Assembly: GCA_019236035.1 (NCBI GenBank)
Contig: JAFAJU010000586.1
Span: 1-7,333, forward strand
Direction: 5' to 3'
DNA from: Verrucomicrobiota bacterium
GTDB taxonomy: Bacteria > Verrucomicrobiota > Verrucomicrobiia > Chthoniobacterales > JAFAMB01
DNA: 7,333 nucleotides
The notes beneath the pieces were generated by a model. That model saw nothing but the letters and a program-made list of their open reading frames with translations. It was not told the origin of the DNA and did not search any database. Both the position numbers and the translations under genes were made by a program. Shown in pieces: positions 1 to 7,019 of the stretch. Each line of letters starts with the position of its first letter. Position 1 is the first letter of the stretch.

Positions 1-1
1 T

Positions 2-136
2 TACGCCATTGTGCAAGATTCAGGCCATGCTGGACCGGTTAGCGTTTCCGGGGCGGAGCTCGACACCGAAGAAGTTTTGGTTCGGGAAGTCGCACCGAAA
101 GAAGAAGAAAAGCGCACCTCTGCCAATCAAAGGTGA
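2..136 (+). CDS. C-terminal end of an unidentified protein, cut by the left edge
   Basis: A reading frame is open from base 2 to a TGA at 134-136 and gives 44 residues without a visible start, so the gene would begin outside the window. The peptide starts YAIVQDSGHAGPVSVSG and ends in a charged tail rich in Glu and Lys (KEEEKR). It has the balanced, acidic composition of a genuine protein end. The overlapping frame beginning at base 9 instead yields a Lys/Arg/Trp-rich peptide that looks like a shadow. I do not recognise the family and see no catalytic motif. The gene would converge on the phosphoesterase gene, with 56 nt between the two stop codons. A short hairpin (gccgg at 137-141 with ccggc at 147-151) directly follows the stop. 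Confidence is moderate because only 44 codons are visible. Confidence 0.5.
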   Translation, partial: YAIVQDSGHAGPVSVSGAELDTEEVLVREVAPKEEEKRTSANQR

Positions 137-151
137 GCCGGTAGATCCGGC
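137..151 (+). terminator. Possible weak hairpin terminator after the left-edge gene
   Basis: Bases 137-141 (gccgg) can pair with 147-151 (ccggc) around a 5-nt loop, immediately after the stop codon at 134-136. The stem is short and no run of T follows. It could act only weakly, or be chance in GC-rich DNA. Confidence 0.2.
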
Positions 152-192
152 GGCGCTCCCAACGTTGCTATACGAGCCGCGGACTTGGTGCA

Positions 193-1611
193 CTAGGGGA
201 CTGGCGTGACCATTCCACTGAAGTCAAGTCTTGTTGCCGATGTAATAACTCTCGGTTGGAGAGCTGTCTGAAAAAAATTAAAACAGTCCAGCATGTCGTT
301 CGCATCGGCATCACGATCGGTGAGTGGCGGCAATCCGAACTTGGTCTCGATCAGTTTGAGGGGCGATGTGAAATCAAATCTGGTGTGCACCACCGTACCG
401 CTCCGCGAATACGGCGATATGACAATTGCGGGGACGCGCGGCCCGAAACCATAACGATCGGTTTGCACGGGCGGTACGTGGTCGTAAAAACCTCCGTAGT
501 CGTCCCAGACTAGAATGATCGCTGTGTCCTTCCAATAAGGGCTTTGCATCACCGCATTAATCAGATTGGTTACGTACCACATCCCCGTCTGTACGTTTGC
601 CGGCGGATGTTCACTTTCCTGCGGATCCGGTGTGAGCCAGGCCACCTGGGGTAGCGTCAAATCATAAATGTCGTTGTAGAACTGTTGCGTCGAAACGATG
701 TGAGACATTAGGTCCGCGTTCTCCTGGAACTGCCTGAAGCCCGGCAACGGATTCCAAAGCGAATGTTTCTCTGGATCTTGGCCGGTGTAATATCTCCAGC
801 TGACGCCGGAGTTCGCGAGCAGGTCTGCCATCGTAGCAAACGTATAAACGCCGGGCTCCCCGGCAAGCCCGGGTCCCGGGTTGTTGACGAGTCCGCCCGA
901 TTGCGCGGCGACGGCATAGAGGTGATTCGGCTCGCTCGGCCCCATCAACGAAGAAAAAAACTCGTCGCAAAGAGTAAAGCGTCGAGCGTATTCCCAGTAG
1001 TTCGGGATCTCGTGATAATCCATATAGGAAAGGGTATAGAGGACGAAATCCGGCGGAGGAGGCGGGGGCGGGCCATTTGACTCGGGCACGCTTTGAGAGT
1101 CTTGCGGGTCAGCAAACGGAGCGTCTTCGTCGTCGGCGGTGATAGCGGCCGGCGTGGGGGTTGGAACCGGGTGCACGAGCTTCGGGTTCGGCGTTGGCAC
1201 TGGTTTTCCATCCCAGTAAAACCTCAGGGCTTGAGGCCACTCCGCCCAAATAAATCCGTCCATCCGTCCATCGTCGTAAGCGGTCCGCGCCGCTTGCCAG
1301 GAATGAGAAAGATCTTTCGGGATATGCAACGCAGTCAGATGGAACGGCTTGTATTTGGGGGGCCCGCCCGGATGCTCTGGCAGGGCGGTGCCGGGCGGAA
1401 TACCGCTGGCATTTGGAAAGGTACCGAAGTAACTGTCGAAAGTGTGGTTTTCCTGAATGATGTAAATGAAATGATTAATCGGAAAATTCTGGGGCACCTG
1501 CGCCAGGACGCTTGGGCAACCTGACGCAAACACAAGGAGCGCGGAGAATCCTATTTTAGTAGCGTTCCAGAGAACTCGAAATGACTCTGGGGATGAAGTC
1601 GGTAGCGTCAT
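193..1611 (-). CDS. Secreted phosphoesterase, acid phosphatase/phospholipase C family
   Basis: This is an exported hydrolase of the phosphoesterase family (AcpA / bacterial phospholipase C type, alkaline phosphatase fold), expected to cleave phosphate mono- or diesters outside the cytoplasm. The frame runs back to 1740, but those 43 extra residues are Arg-rich and precede a clear signal peptide, so I start at the ATG at 1609-1611 (472 aa). No good Shine-Dalgarno is visible there. The hydrophobic core IGFSALLVFASG is followed by VLA-Q, a signal peptidase I site near residue 37; ASGC just before it is a poor lipobox. Family motifs are present in order: QENHTFDSYFG with metal ligands E54 and N55, GPSEPNH with the likely nucleophile Ser226 (Thr in many phospholipases C), SEHPP, and VWDDYGGFYDH with metal ligands D370 and D371. 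The C-terminal part RVPAIVISPYSR is typical. A proline-rich insertion occupies about residues 138-187. The exact substrate cannot be told. Confidence 0.9.
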   Translation of the reverse strand: MTLPTSSPESFRVLWNATKIGFSALLVFASGCPSVLAQVPQNFPINHFIYIIQENHTFDSYFGTFPNASGIPPGTALPEHPGGPPKYKPFHLTALHIPKDLSHSWQAARTAYDDGRMDGFIWAEWPQALRFYWDGKPVPTPNPKLVHPVPTPTPAAITADDEDAPFADPQDSQSVPESNGPPPPPPPDFVLYTLSYMDYHEIPNYWEYARRFTLCDEFFSSLMGPSEPNHLYAVAAQSGGLVNNPGPGLAGEPGVYTFATMADLLANSGVSWRYYTGQDPEKHSLWNPLPGFRQFQENADLMSHIVSTQQFYNDIYDLTLPQVAWLTPDPQESEHPPANVQTGMWYVTNLINAVMQSPYWKDTAIILVWDDYGGFYDHVPPVQTDRYGFGPRVPAIVISPYSRSGTVVHTRFDFTSPLKLIETKFGLPPLTDRDADANDMLDCFNFFQTALQPRVITSATRLDFSGMVTPVP

Positions 1612-1764
1612 GGTAACTTTTGACGGCCCGACTTGATACAGAGTTTCAGAAGATGAACATGGACTCCCGAAAAGACGGTTTTGAGACGTTTGACGCCGGT
1701 CGCGCGGGAGAGCGCCCCTCCTCCTGGCGCAAACCCGCATCCCGCGGCCCCACGGCCAAACGAG

Positions 1765-1780
1765 GGGCCGGTTTCGGCCC
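1765..1780 (-). terminator. Hairpin between kinase and phosphoesterase genes
   Basis: Bases 1765-1770 (gggccg) pair with 1775-1780 (cggccc) around a 4-nt loop, 12 nt beyond the kinase stop codon in the minus direction. The stem is short but all G/C. No T-tract follows on the minus strand, so intrinsic termination is doubtful. It may only slow polymerase between kinase and phosphoesterase. Confidence 0.3.
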
Positions 1781-1791
1781 GTAGCGCATCC

Positions 1792-4641
1792 CTAATTTTT
1801 CAGCAGAATCGGATCTGAGCTCAAACTCTTCTCGATCTCAAGGATACGCGCGCGCTTTGCCTCTTTCTGCCGATTTAAATCGGCCTGAATACTCTGGAAT
1901 TCGCTGTCAGACTTGAAAGGATTCAGCCCTGGATCGTTGGGCCCTAACACCGGATCCGGGAAGCCGCCATTGGCTAAAAGGTCGCGCAGTTGCCGGTAGG
2001 CCTCCTTGTCGCGGTTGAGAAGCCGAAAACCGACCGACAGGTCAAAGCGCATCCACCGGGGCGACTTCGCCGTTGGCAATTTTTGTTGGGCCAGAGCTAC
2101 GACCCGTTCAGCTGTCCGACGCGCTTCTGCGTCCTGGCCGGACTCATGCAACGCGAGCGCCAGGCGAAGCAAGGCCGTTGGATTTTCGCTATCTGCCTTG
2201 AGCTTGCCTTCGACTGATTGAATAACAGCCAACCAGTCTCCCACTTGCATAACACAGAAAAGAGTCAGATCGGCGACCGTGGTGTAGTGCGTCTTAAGAT
2301 CGGGTGGTAATTGCTGCAGTCCGGCCAGAGCCCCGGCATAGTCTCCACGGTACACAAGCCGTTCGCATTCCATTAGACGACGCCTCCGCGGATCAGGCTC
2401 CAGGTCGATGGCGCGCTGCATCCAGGTTTCGGCCAGACCCTTCTCCTCAACCGTCCAGCAGATCAAAGCAAGCTCATAAGGCGCCCACGAATCATACGGA
2501 TTCGTCGCGAAACATTTTCGAATGGCCGCGTACATGTCCTCTTCACGTCTGAACTCCGTAAATTCGGCTGCCGCGACGCGGTTCGCGTCCCAATCATTTG
2601 GCGCAAGCGCCAGGGCCGTGCGTACCGGTGCACTCATTCGGTCAAACCAACCCTTCAGGTTGAAAGCGCCGGCGAGCCCGATGTATGCGCGCGGTTGCTT
2701 CGGATCGAGCGTAATCGCTTGTTGGAAAAGGTCAATTGCGGAATCCAACCAGAAATCCTCTCCCTGGAACCGCTTTACTCTCTCGAGATAGGCGTTCCCC
2801 AATCCAATATAGGCGAGTACAAACTTCGGGTCGTTTTCCAACGCCTGCCTGAAGAGCGCAGCAGCTTTATCGTTATCGTCCTGACGATGCAGCTGCAACC
2901 GTGTCCATCCCTCAAGGTAGAGATCGTAGGCGGTCCAATTTTCGGTTGGTTTGCGGCGAATATTGGTCCGTTCGTCCGTGGAAAGTCTTGCTCGCAGCGC
3001 CGCGGAAATCTGCTCCGCCACATCGCTCTGGATCGCGAAGACATCCTTCATCTCGCGGTCGTATGATGCACCCCATAGCCGCTGATTCGTGCGAGCGTCG
3101 TAGAGAATTGTAAGGATCTTGACCCGATTTTCGATTCGTTGAACGCTGCTGTCCAAAATGGCACCAACCCCCAGGTCGGTGGCAATTTCCTTCAGCGGCT
3201 TGCGTTGCTGGTTTGGCGCGTCCTTATAGCGCAGAACCGAACTTCGCGCGATGACTCGTAAATCCGCTATTTTGGACAATTCATAAATCACCTCGGAGGT
3301 CAATCCGTCGCTGAAGTATTCGTTCTCCCTATTGTCGCTCAGGTTGTCGAATGGCAGCACGGCGATCGACTTAGCCGTGGCAAAGGATGGTGGTGATTGC
3401 GGTCCAAAGAAATATAGACCGACCAACGATGCGCAGGTCAAAACGACGGCCACGAGGAGCGTAGCGAGCAACCGTTTCCCGCGCCGCCACGACCGCTGCT
3501 GAGCCCGGGCAACCTTCCGGATGGCCTCGGGGGAGGCCGAGGTCTTCGACTCCAAAGCCTTCTTCACGGCCCTCAGCGCCGCCAGAAGCGCAGCCGGATC
3601 CTGCGGGCGGCGAGAGGGGTCTTTTTCCAGCATGAATTGAAGCAAAGCCACCACTGGCCCTTGGATATGTTGCAGCTGATCGAGGGGGAGCGGAGCGTGC
3701 AAATGCCGGCTAATGACCTCAGTGGTGGTGCCGCCGAAGGGCACCTTGGCCGTGAGCATCTCCCAGAGAGTGACACCTAAAGAATAGAAATCCGAACGAA
3801 TATCTACCTCACCCCCCGCACACTGCTCAGGACTCGCGAATAACGGAGTTCCAGCGAATGTGCCCGGGGCGGAGATTGCCGGGTCCGATTGCGAACTCGT
3901 GGCCGCTCTGGCCAAACCGAAATCAATGACTTTGACTCGGACAGCGCTGTCCTCGGCAAAGCTGAGCATAAGATTCGCAGGCTTGATATCGCGATGAACA
4001 ATCTGTTCTTTGTGCGCCGCTCCCAGCGCAGCGGCGACCTGCTCGGCAATATCGAGGGATAACGCCACATCCAGTGGCCCTTGGCGTTTGATCAGGTGTT
4101 CAAGAGATTCACCGTCCACAAACTCCATGGCGTAGAAATAGTCGCGGCCTTTTGTCCCGAGGTGAAATACCGAGGCTACATTAGGATGCCGAATGCGAGC
4201 CGCTGATCGGGCTTCGCGGACAAACCGGACACGCGCGGATTCGTTCTCGAGGTAGCGCGCGTTGATGACCTTTAACGCCACTGGGCAGCGAAGATTGGTG
4301 TCGAAGGCTTTGTAGGTCACGCCCATTGCACCCCGACCCAACTCAATCGCTGTTCCATCGGCACTAGCCAAGAGTTGATAGTGGTCAAATTTCTTCGGCG
4401 CAAGTGCGAGTTGTTTGTCCGAGAGTGCGTCCTCCATTCCGTCGACGCCTGTGGTCACCTCTGATTCGACTTCTCCATCGTCGAGCGCCTCGCGCAGCTG
4501 GCAAACCGGACACCGGTCGACCGGACGGGAAGCCGGAATTTTAGTGCCGCACTTTGGACAAGTGGAAATAGCCCCTACCTCGCTTGACGGTGTGGTGTCG
4601 GCGCGTGAGTCAACCGTGCGATCACCGGAACCTTGATTCAT
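1792..4641 (-). CDS. Receptor Ser/Thr protein kinase: zinc ribbon, kinase, membrane span, TolB-like and TPR
   Basis: A Hanks-type Ser/Thr kinase of 949 aa from the ATG at 4639-4641. The longer frame to 4674 is rejected because this ATG overlaps the sigma factor stop (ATGA) and has GAGGG 6 nt upstream. A four-cysteine zinc ribbon (C28, C31, C44, C47) opens the protein. The kinase domain spans about 87-355 and looks active: glycine loop GRGAMG (102-107), Lys124 in VALK, Glu143, HRDIKPANLM with catalytic Asp218, DFG (240-242), SPE with Glu272, and Asp284. The basic stretch RRGKR precedes one membrane span (about 390-412), so the kinase is cytoplasmic and the rest lies outside. A TolB-like region beginning SIAVLPFDNLSD (about 425-549) is followed by TPR-type helical repeats (about 570-855). 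The TPR part probably binds a protein or ligand. Co-translation with the sigma factor suggests that factor as a substrate or dependent output; this is inference. Confidence 0.95.
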   Translation of the reverse strand: MNQGSGDRTVDSRADTTPSSEVGAISTCPKCGTKIPASRPVDRCPVCQLREALDDGEVESEVTTGVDGMEDALSDKQLALAPKKFDHYQLLASADGTAIELGRGAMGVTYKAFDTNLRCPVALKVINARYLENESARVRFVREARSAARIRHPNVASVFHLGTKGRDYFYAMEFVDGESLEHLIKRQGPLDVALSLDIAEQVAAALGAAHKEQIVHRDIKPANLMLSFAEDSAVRVKVIDFGLARAATSSQSDPAISAPGTFAGTPLFASPEQCAGGEVDIRSDFYSLGVTLWEMLTAKVPFGGTTTEVISRHLHAPLPLDQLQHIQGPVVALLQFMLEKDPSRRPQDPAALLAALRAVKKALESKTSASPEAIRKVARAQQRSWRRGKRLLATLLVAVVLTCASLVGLYFFGPQSPPSFATAKSIAVLPFDNLSDNRENEYFSDGLTSEVIYELSKIADLRVIARSSVLRYKDAPNQQRKPLKEIATDLGVGAILDSSVQRIENRVKILTILYDARTNQRLWGASYDREMKDVFAIQSDVAEQISAALRARLSTDERTNIRRKPTENWTAYDLYLEGWTRLQLHRQDDNDKAAALFRQALENDPKFVLAYIGLGNAYLERVKRFQGEDFWLDSAIDLFQQAITLDPKQPRAYIGLAGAFNLKGWFDRMSAPVRTALALAPNDWDANRVAAAEFTEFRREEDMYAAIRKCFATNPYDSWAPYELALICWTVEEKGLAETWMQRAIDLEPDPRRRRLMECERLVYRGDYAGALAGLQQLPPDLKTHYTTVADLTLFCVMQVGDWLAVIQSVEGKLKADSENPTALLRLALALHESGQDAEARRTAERVVALAQQKLPTAKSPRWMRFDLSVGFRLLNRDKEAYRQLRDLLANGGFPDPVLGPNDPGLNPFKSDSEFQSIQADLNRQKEAKRARILEIEKSLSSDPILLKN

Positions 4642-5441
4642 AGCCGGCCCTCTGCTGCCGCCAGCGCATCGCACAGCGCATGGATTTCCTGATCGATGTC
4701 CGCCGGATCCGAAACCGTGCGGCCGATCTCCTGGCGCAAAATCGCGCCATAATGCTTGCGGAACCGGTGAATCAAAGTTTTAGCTGCGCCAAGACCGACC
4801 CCGAGCGACTTGGCGATTTCCTCATACGGCGGAGGGCCTTTGCCGGTCTCAATCCCAACGAAGACCTTAAGCACTTCGAACCGGGCCGTCTCGCCACGCG
4901 ACGCATATTCTTGCCCCAAACGTTCCACCGCCCGGTCAAGCAAAGTCAGCGCCCAGCGAGCATCGAAGATTTTCTCCGCCGTCAAATGATCGGCCGGTTC
5001 AAACCGATAACGGCTCTCGGCATCCTCTGCGTCCAGGAATACAAATTCACGATTGCCGCCCCGTTTGAGACAACGTGCTCGGGTCGCCTCGTCCAAAAGA
5101 AAATTCTGGAATGAAGCGAGCAAGAAAGATCGGAACTTCCCTTTCAGCGGATGGACCTGCTTGAGAGCTCGACGTTCCAGCAGGTGGAGAAAAAATCCCT
5201 GAGTCAGGTCCTGAGCGTCGGGCGGCCCATGGCCGCGACGACGAGCGAAAGCGTACAACGGATACCAATACGATCGGCAGAGCTCGGTCAACGCCTCTTG
5301 ACTTCCCGGCAGCCTGCTCTCAGCGGCAACAAGGATTGCGCTCCATCGCGTTGTGCGAAAGCGCGCTGGATCGCCTGCAGATGAGCCATGCTCCCGATCC
5401 ACCCGAATCTCCAGGGCTGATTTGTTCAGATTAGCGGTCAA
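4638..5441 (-). CDS. ECF-type RNA polymerase sigma factor paired with a Ser/Thr kinase
   Basis: A small sigma-70 family factor (267 aa) that would direct RNA polymerase to a set of promoters. Region 2 lies at about 48-130: SYWYPLYAFARRRG, then PDAQDLTQGFFLHLL, which matches the DAED-type region 2.2 motif with Gln at position 77. The polymerase-binding and -10 recognition helices run to about residue 128. Region 4 is at about 165-238, with the helix-turn-helix YEEIAKSLGVGLGAAKTLIHRFRKHYG. The N-terminal TTRWSAIL block is typical of the ECF group found beside kinases in Verrucomicrobiota and Planctomycetota. No anti-sigma gene is adjacent; the next gene, overlapping by 4 nt, is the receptor kinase. 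The listed start is TTG at 5439-5441. An in-frame GTG at 5400-5402 with GGAG 6 nt upstream is an equally good or better start and gives 254 aa. Confidence 0.93.
   Translation of the reverse strand: MTANLNKSALEIRVDREHGSSAGDPARFRTTRWSAILVAAESRLPGSQEALTELCRSYWYPLYAFARRRGHGPPDAQDLTQGFFLHLLERRALKQVHPLKGKFRSFLLASFQNFLLDEATRARCLKRGGNREFVFLDAEDAESRYRFEPADHLTAEKIFDARWALTLLDRAVERLGQEYASRGETARFEVLKVFVGIETGKGPPPYEEIAKSLGVGLGAAKTLIHRFRKHYGAILRQEIGRTVSDPADIDQEIHALCDALAAAEGRL
4648..4652 (-). promoter_or_regulatory. Ribosome binding site deciding the kinase start
   Basis: The minus strand reads GAGGG here, 6 nt before the ATG at 4639-4641. It supports that start over the upstream in-frame ATG at 4674. It lies inside the end of the sigma factor gene, as expected for coupled translation through the ATGA overlap. 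Confidence 0.6.
5409..5412 (-). promoter_or_regulatory. Possible ribosome binding site for an internal GTG start of the sigma factor
   Basis: GGAG on the minus strand sits 6 nt before an in-frame GTG (5400-5402). The TTG at 5439-5441 has only a weak AAGAA upstream. This makes the shorter 254-residue sigma factor plausible. The 13 residues in question precede the conserved TTRWS block, so the family match does not decide between them. Confidence 0.4.
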
Positions 5442-5508
5442 TTTTGCCGTTCTTACCGGGCCTGGTCAAACGACAAAAACTAAACCGTTTGGGTGATGGA
5501 CGGGATCA

Positions 5509-5575
5509 TTTCTGGTTTCTCGCTTCTGGTCGGGGCCCGAAACTCAGGCCAGACACCGGAACGAGAAACCAGAAA
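5509..5575. repeat. 14-bp perfect inverted repeat between lysR and the sigma factor gene
   Basis: The arm at 5509-5522 (tttctggtttctcg) is the exact reverse complement of 5562-5575. Inside the 39-nt spacer a second partial stem is possible (tctggtc at 5525-5531 with ggccaga at 5547-5553, one G-T pair), around a gggccc core. It begins 16 nt past the lysR stop. No T-run follows in the minus direction, so it is not a classical terminator. The arms also share the word tctggt with the spacer, suggesting a small mobile or dispersed palindromic repeat. It may alternatively be a regulator site or attenuator ahead of the sigma factor. Confidence 0.75.
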
Positions 5576-5590
5576 CGCGATGCAGCAGGG

Positions 5591-6607
5591 TTAGGTGAAA
5601 TCCCCAACCGACGAAACCAGTTCCTGTGTCAGCCATTGTAAGCCCGTATCTCGGTTCGCCCTTTGATGCCACACCATCTCCACATCCGCCGTCATAGGTG
5701 AATAGGGCAAGTCCAACAATACGACTTGGGTATGCGCCGTTAGCCAAAGCGCGAGCCGATGCGGCAGCTTGGCTACCATGTCGGTCACTTCCAGCAAGGG
5801 CGCTACTGCCGCAAAATGCGACACACAAACCGCCGCGCGACCGACGAAATGTACCTCTTCATCTTGAAATTCCAGCAAGGCGCGCTCAAACCAGACTCGG
5901 CGTTCCACGCCATGCTCGCTCATGAAGCCATCGCGTTCATTTTCCTCGGTTCCAGTCAAGTCTACGACCGCGTGCGGAAATTCGAAGAGCCTTTCTTTCG
6001 TGACCTTACCATGGGTCAACGGGTGCCCGGCACGTACCACGATCGCTTCCTGTTCCTGGTAAAGCGTACGGCGACACATGCTGTCAGGTAGTCGACCGAA
6101 CCAGCCAATAATAAGATCGACGTGATCAGCTTCGAGTTGCCGAACAACGTCGATGCGGTTCGACGGGAACACTCTCAGGTCGACGTTCGGCGCGCTCTTG
6201 ACTAAGCGTTGGAGGAGCGCCGGAAGAACGAGCGCGGTTATTCCATCACTCGCTGCGATCCGGAAACTTCGGTCAGCCTCGGCTGGTACAAACGGTTTTG
6301 CCATTAAAGCTAGGTGGAAATTCTGCAACCCTTTTTGAATATCCAACGCCAGCTCACGCGCGCGTCTAGTCGGCTGCATACCCGAGCCGCTTGGAACAAA
6401 GAGCTCGTCGCCGATCATCTGCCGTAGCCGGCTCAAGGCGTGGCTGACCGCCGAGGGAGTTATCGAAAGCGCCTGCGCAGCTTTCGTCACACTCCCTTGC
6501 TGCAGGATCGCTTCAAATATCAAAAATAAATTAAGATCGATTCTTCGAAGCTGGCTAACCTTTGCCGACTGGGCGGCTTCTTTGGACTTCTTCGAATCGA
6601 AGCTCAT
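5591..6607 (-). CDS. LysR-type transcriptional regulator, NahR/NodD-like subgroup
   Basis: A full-length LysR-family regulator (338 aa) that would bind DNA as an oligomer and respond to a small co-inducer. An N-terminal winged helix-turn-helix spans about 20-82: RRIDLNLFLIFEAILQQGSV, then TKAAQALSITPSAVSHALSRL, the recognition helix, and a wing ending QPTRRA. The effector-binding domain follows at about 112-333, beginning FRIAASDG. The C-terminal LPHRLALWLTA with later MVWHQR is typical of NahR/LinR/NodD-like members, several of which sense aromatic compounds; the inducer here is unknown. The ATG at 6605-6607 has GAGAAG 9 nt upstream. LysR genes usually face their target gene, but the divergent neighbour is only a broken histidine kinase, so the target is elsewhere or lost. 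The 149-nt gap to the sigma factor argues for separate transcription. Confidence 0.95.
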   Translation of the reverse strand: MSFDSKKSKEAAQSAKVSQLRRIDLNLFLIFEAILQQGSVTKAAQALSITPSAVSHALSRLRQMIGDELFVPSGSGMQPTRRARELALDIQKGLQNFHLALMAKPFVPAEADRSFRIAASDGITALVLPALLQRLVKSAPNVDLRVFPSNRIDVVRQLEADHVDLIIGWFGRLPDSMCRRTLYQEQEAIVVRAGHPLTHGKVTKERLFEFPHAVVDLTGTEENERDGFMSEHGVERRVWFERALLEFQDEEVHFVGRAAVCVSHFAAVAPLLEVTDMVAKLPHRLALWLTAHTQVVLLDLPYSPMTADVEMVWHQRANRDTGLQWLTQELVSSVGDFT

Positions 6608-6650
6608 GGTCTACGACTTCTCGTTGTCCAGAGCAGCCGCGTTAAGTCCT

Positions 6651-6938
6651 GTTGTGCGTTCCGTGCAGAACCGTCAGCGTGATCTGGCAATCAGGACAGA
6701 ACGCGGCGAGGGTGATGAGGTCCGTGTTGCAGTGCGAGACTCAGGAATCGGCTTTGATCCACTGGACGTCGAACGAATATTTGATGCTTTCCATTCCACC
6801 AAACCCGGCGGCATGGGCATGGGTTTGGCGATCAGCCGTTCAATCTTGGAAGCGCACGGCGGACGATTATGGGCGACATCGAATCCCGATTTTGGCGCTA
6901 CTTTACAGTTCATTCTGCCGGTGCAGACGCCCAATTAG
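6651..6938 (+). pseudogene. C-terminal remnant of a sensor histidine kinase (ATPase domain only)
   Basis: The plus frame ending in TAG at 6936-6938 encodes the end of a histidine kinase ATPase domain. It shows the G1 box VRDSGIGFDP, the F box FDAFHSTKPGG, the G2 box GGMGMGLAISRSILEAHGG, and the closing GATLQFILPV. Similarity to the family begins near RSVQNRQRDL (about 6651-6657). The dimerisation/phospho-acceptor helices and the N-box with its Mg-binding Asn are missing, so it cannot be a working kinase. The frame's only upstream ATG (6582) lies inside lysR on the other strand and is not a credible start. The sequence is still intact and undecayed, suggesting a fairly recent truncation. The lost N-terminal portion probably carried PAS or other sensor domains, as related proteins do. 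A rearrangement at about 6623-6655 placed lysR next to the stub. Confidence 0.75.
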
Positions 6939-7019
6939 CAGACATTTTTAGGTGGGTGTTAGTTTGCCGGCTAACATAAGATTTAACGATCCTGATAATC
7001 CCGCCACGACAGAACAGAG

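Noticed and set aside
9..209. 66-residue plus frame at the left edge
   Set aside because: It starts with TTG, is rich in Lys, Arg and Trp with no family likeness, and overlaps both the better frame at 2-136 and the end of the phosphoesterase gene.
1093..1524. 143-residue plus frame opposite the phosphoesterase
   Set aside because: It lies wholly antisense to a gene with clear family motifs. Its Arg-rich composition is what the complement of Pro-rich, GC-rich coding sequence gives.
1612..1740. N-terminal extension of the phosphoesterase to the ATG at 1740
   Set aside because: The 43 extra residues are Arg/Ser-rich and would bury the signal peptide. No ribosome site precedes that ATG.
4680..5114. 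144-residue plus frame opposite the sigma factor
   Set aside because: It is antisense to the conserved region 2 and region 4 coding sequence and shows no recognisable motif.
5544..5828. 94-residue minus frame overlapping the end of lysR
   Set aside because: It overlaps lysR on the same strand in another frame, has no family likeness, and its tail reads through the 14-bp palindrome.
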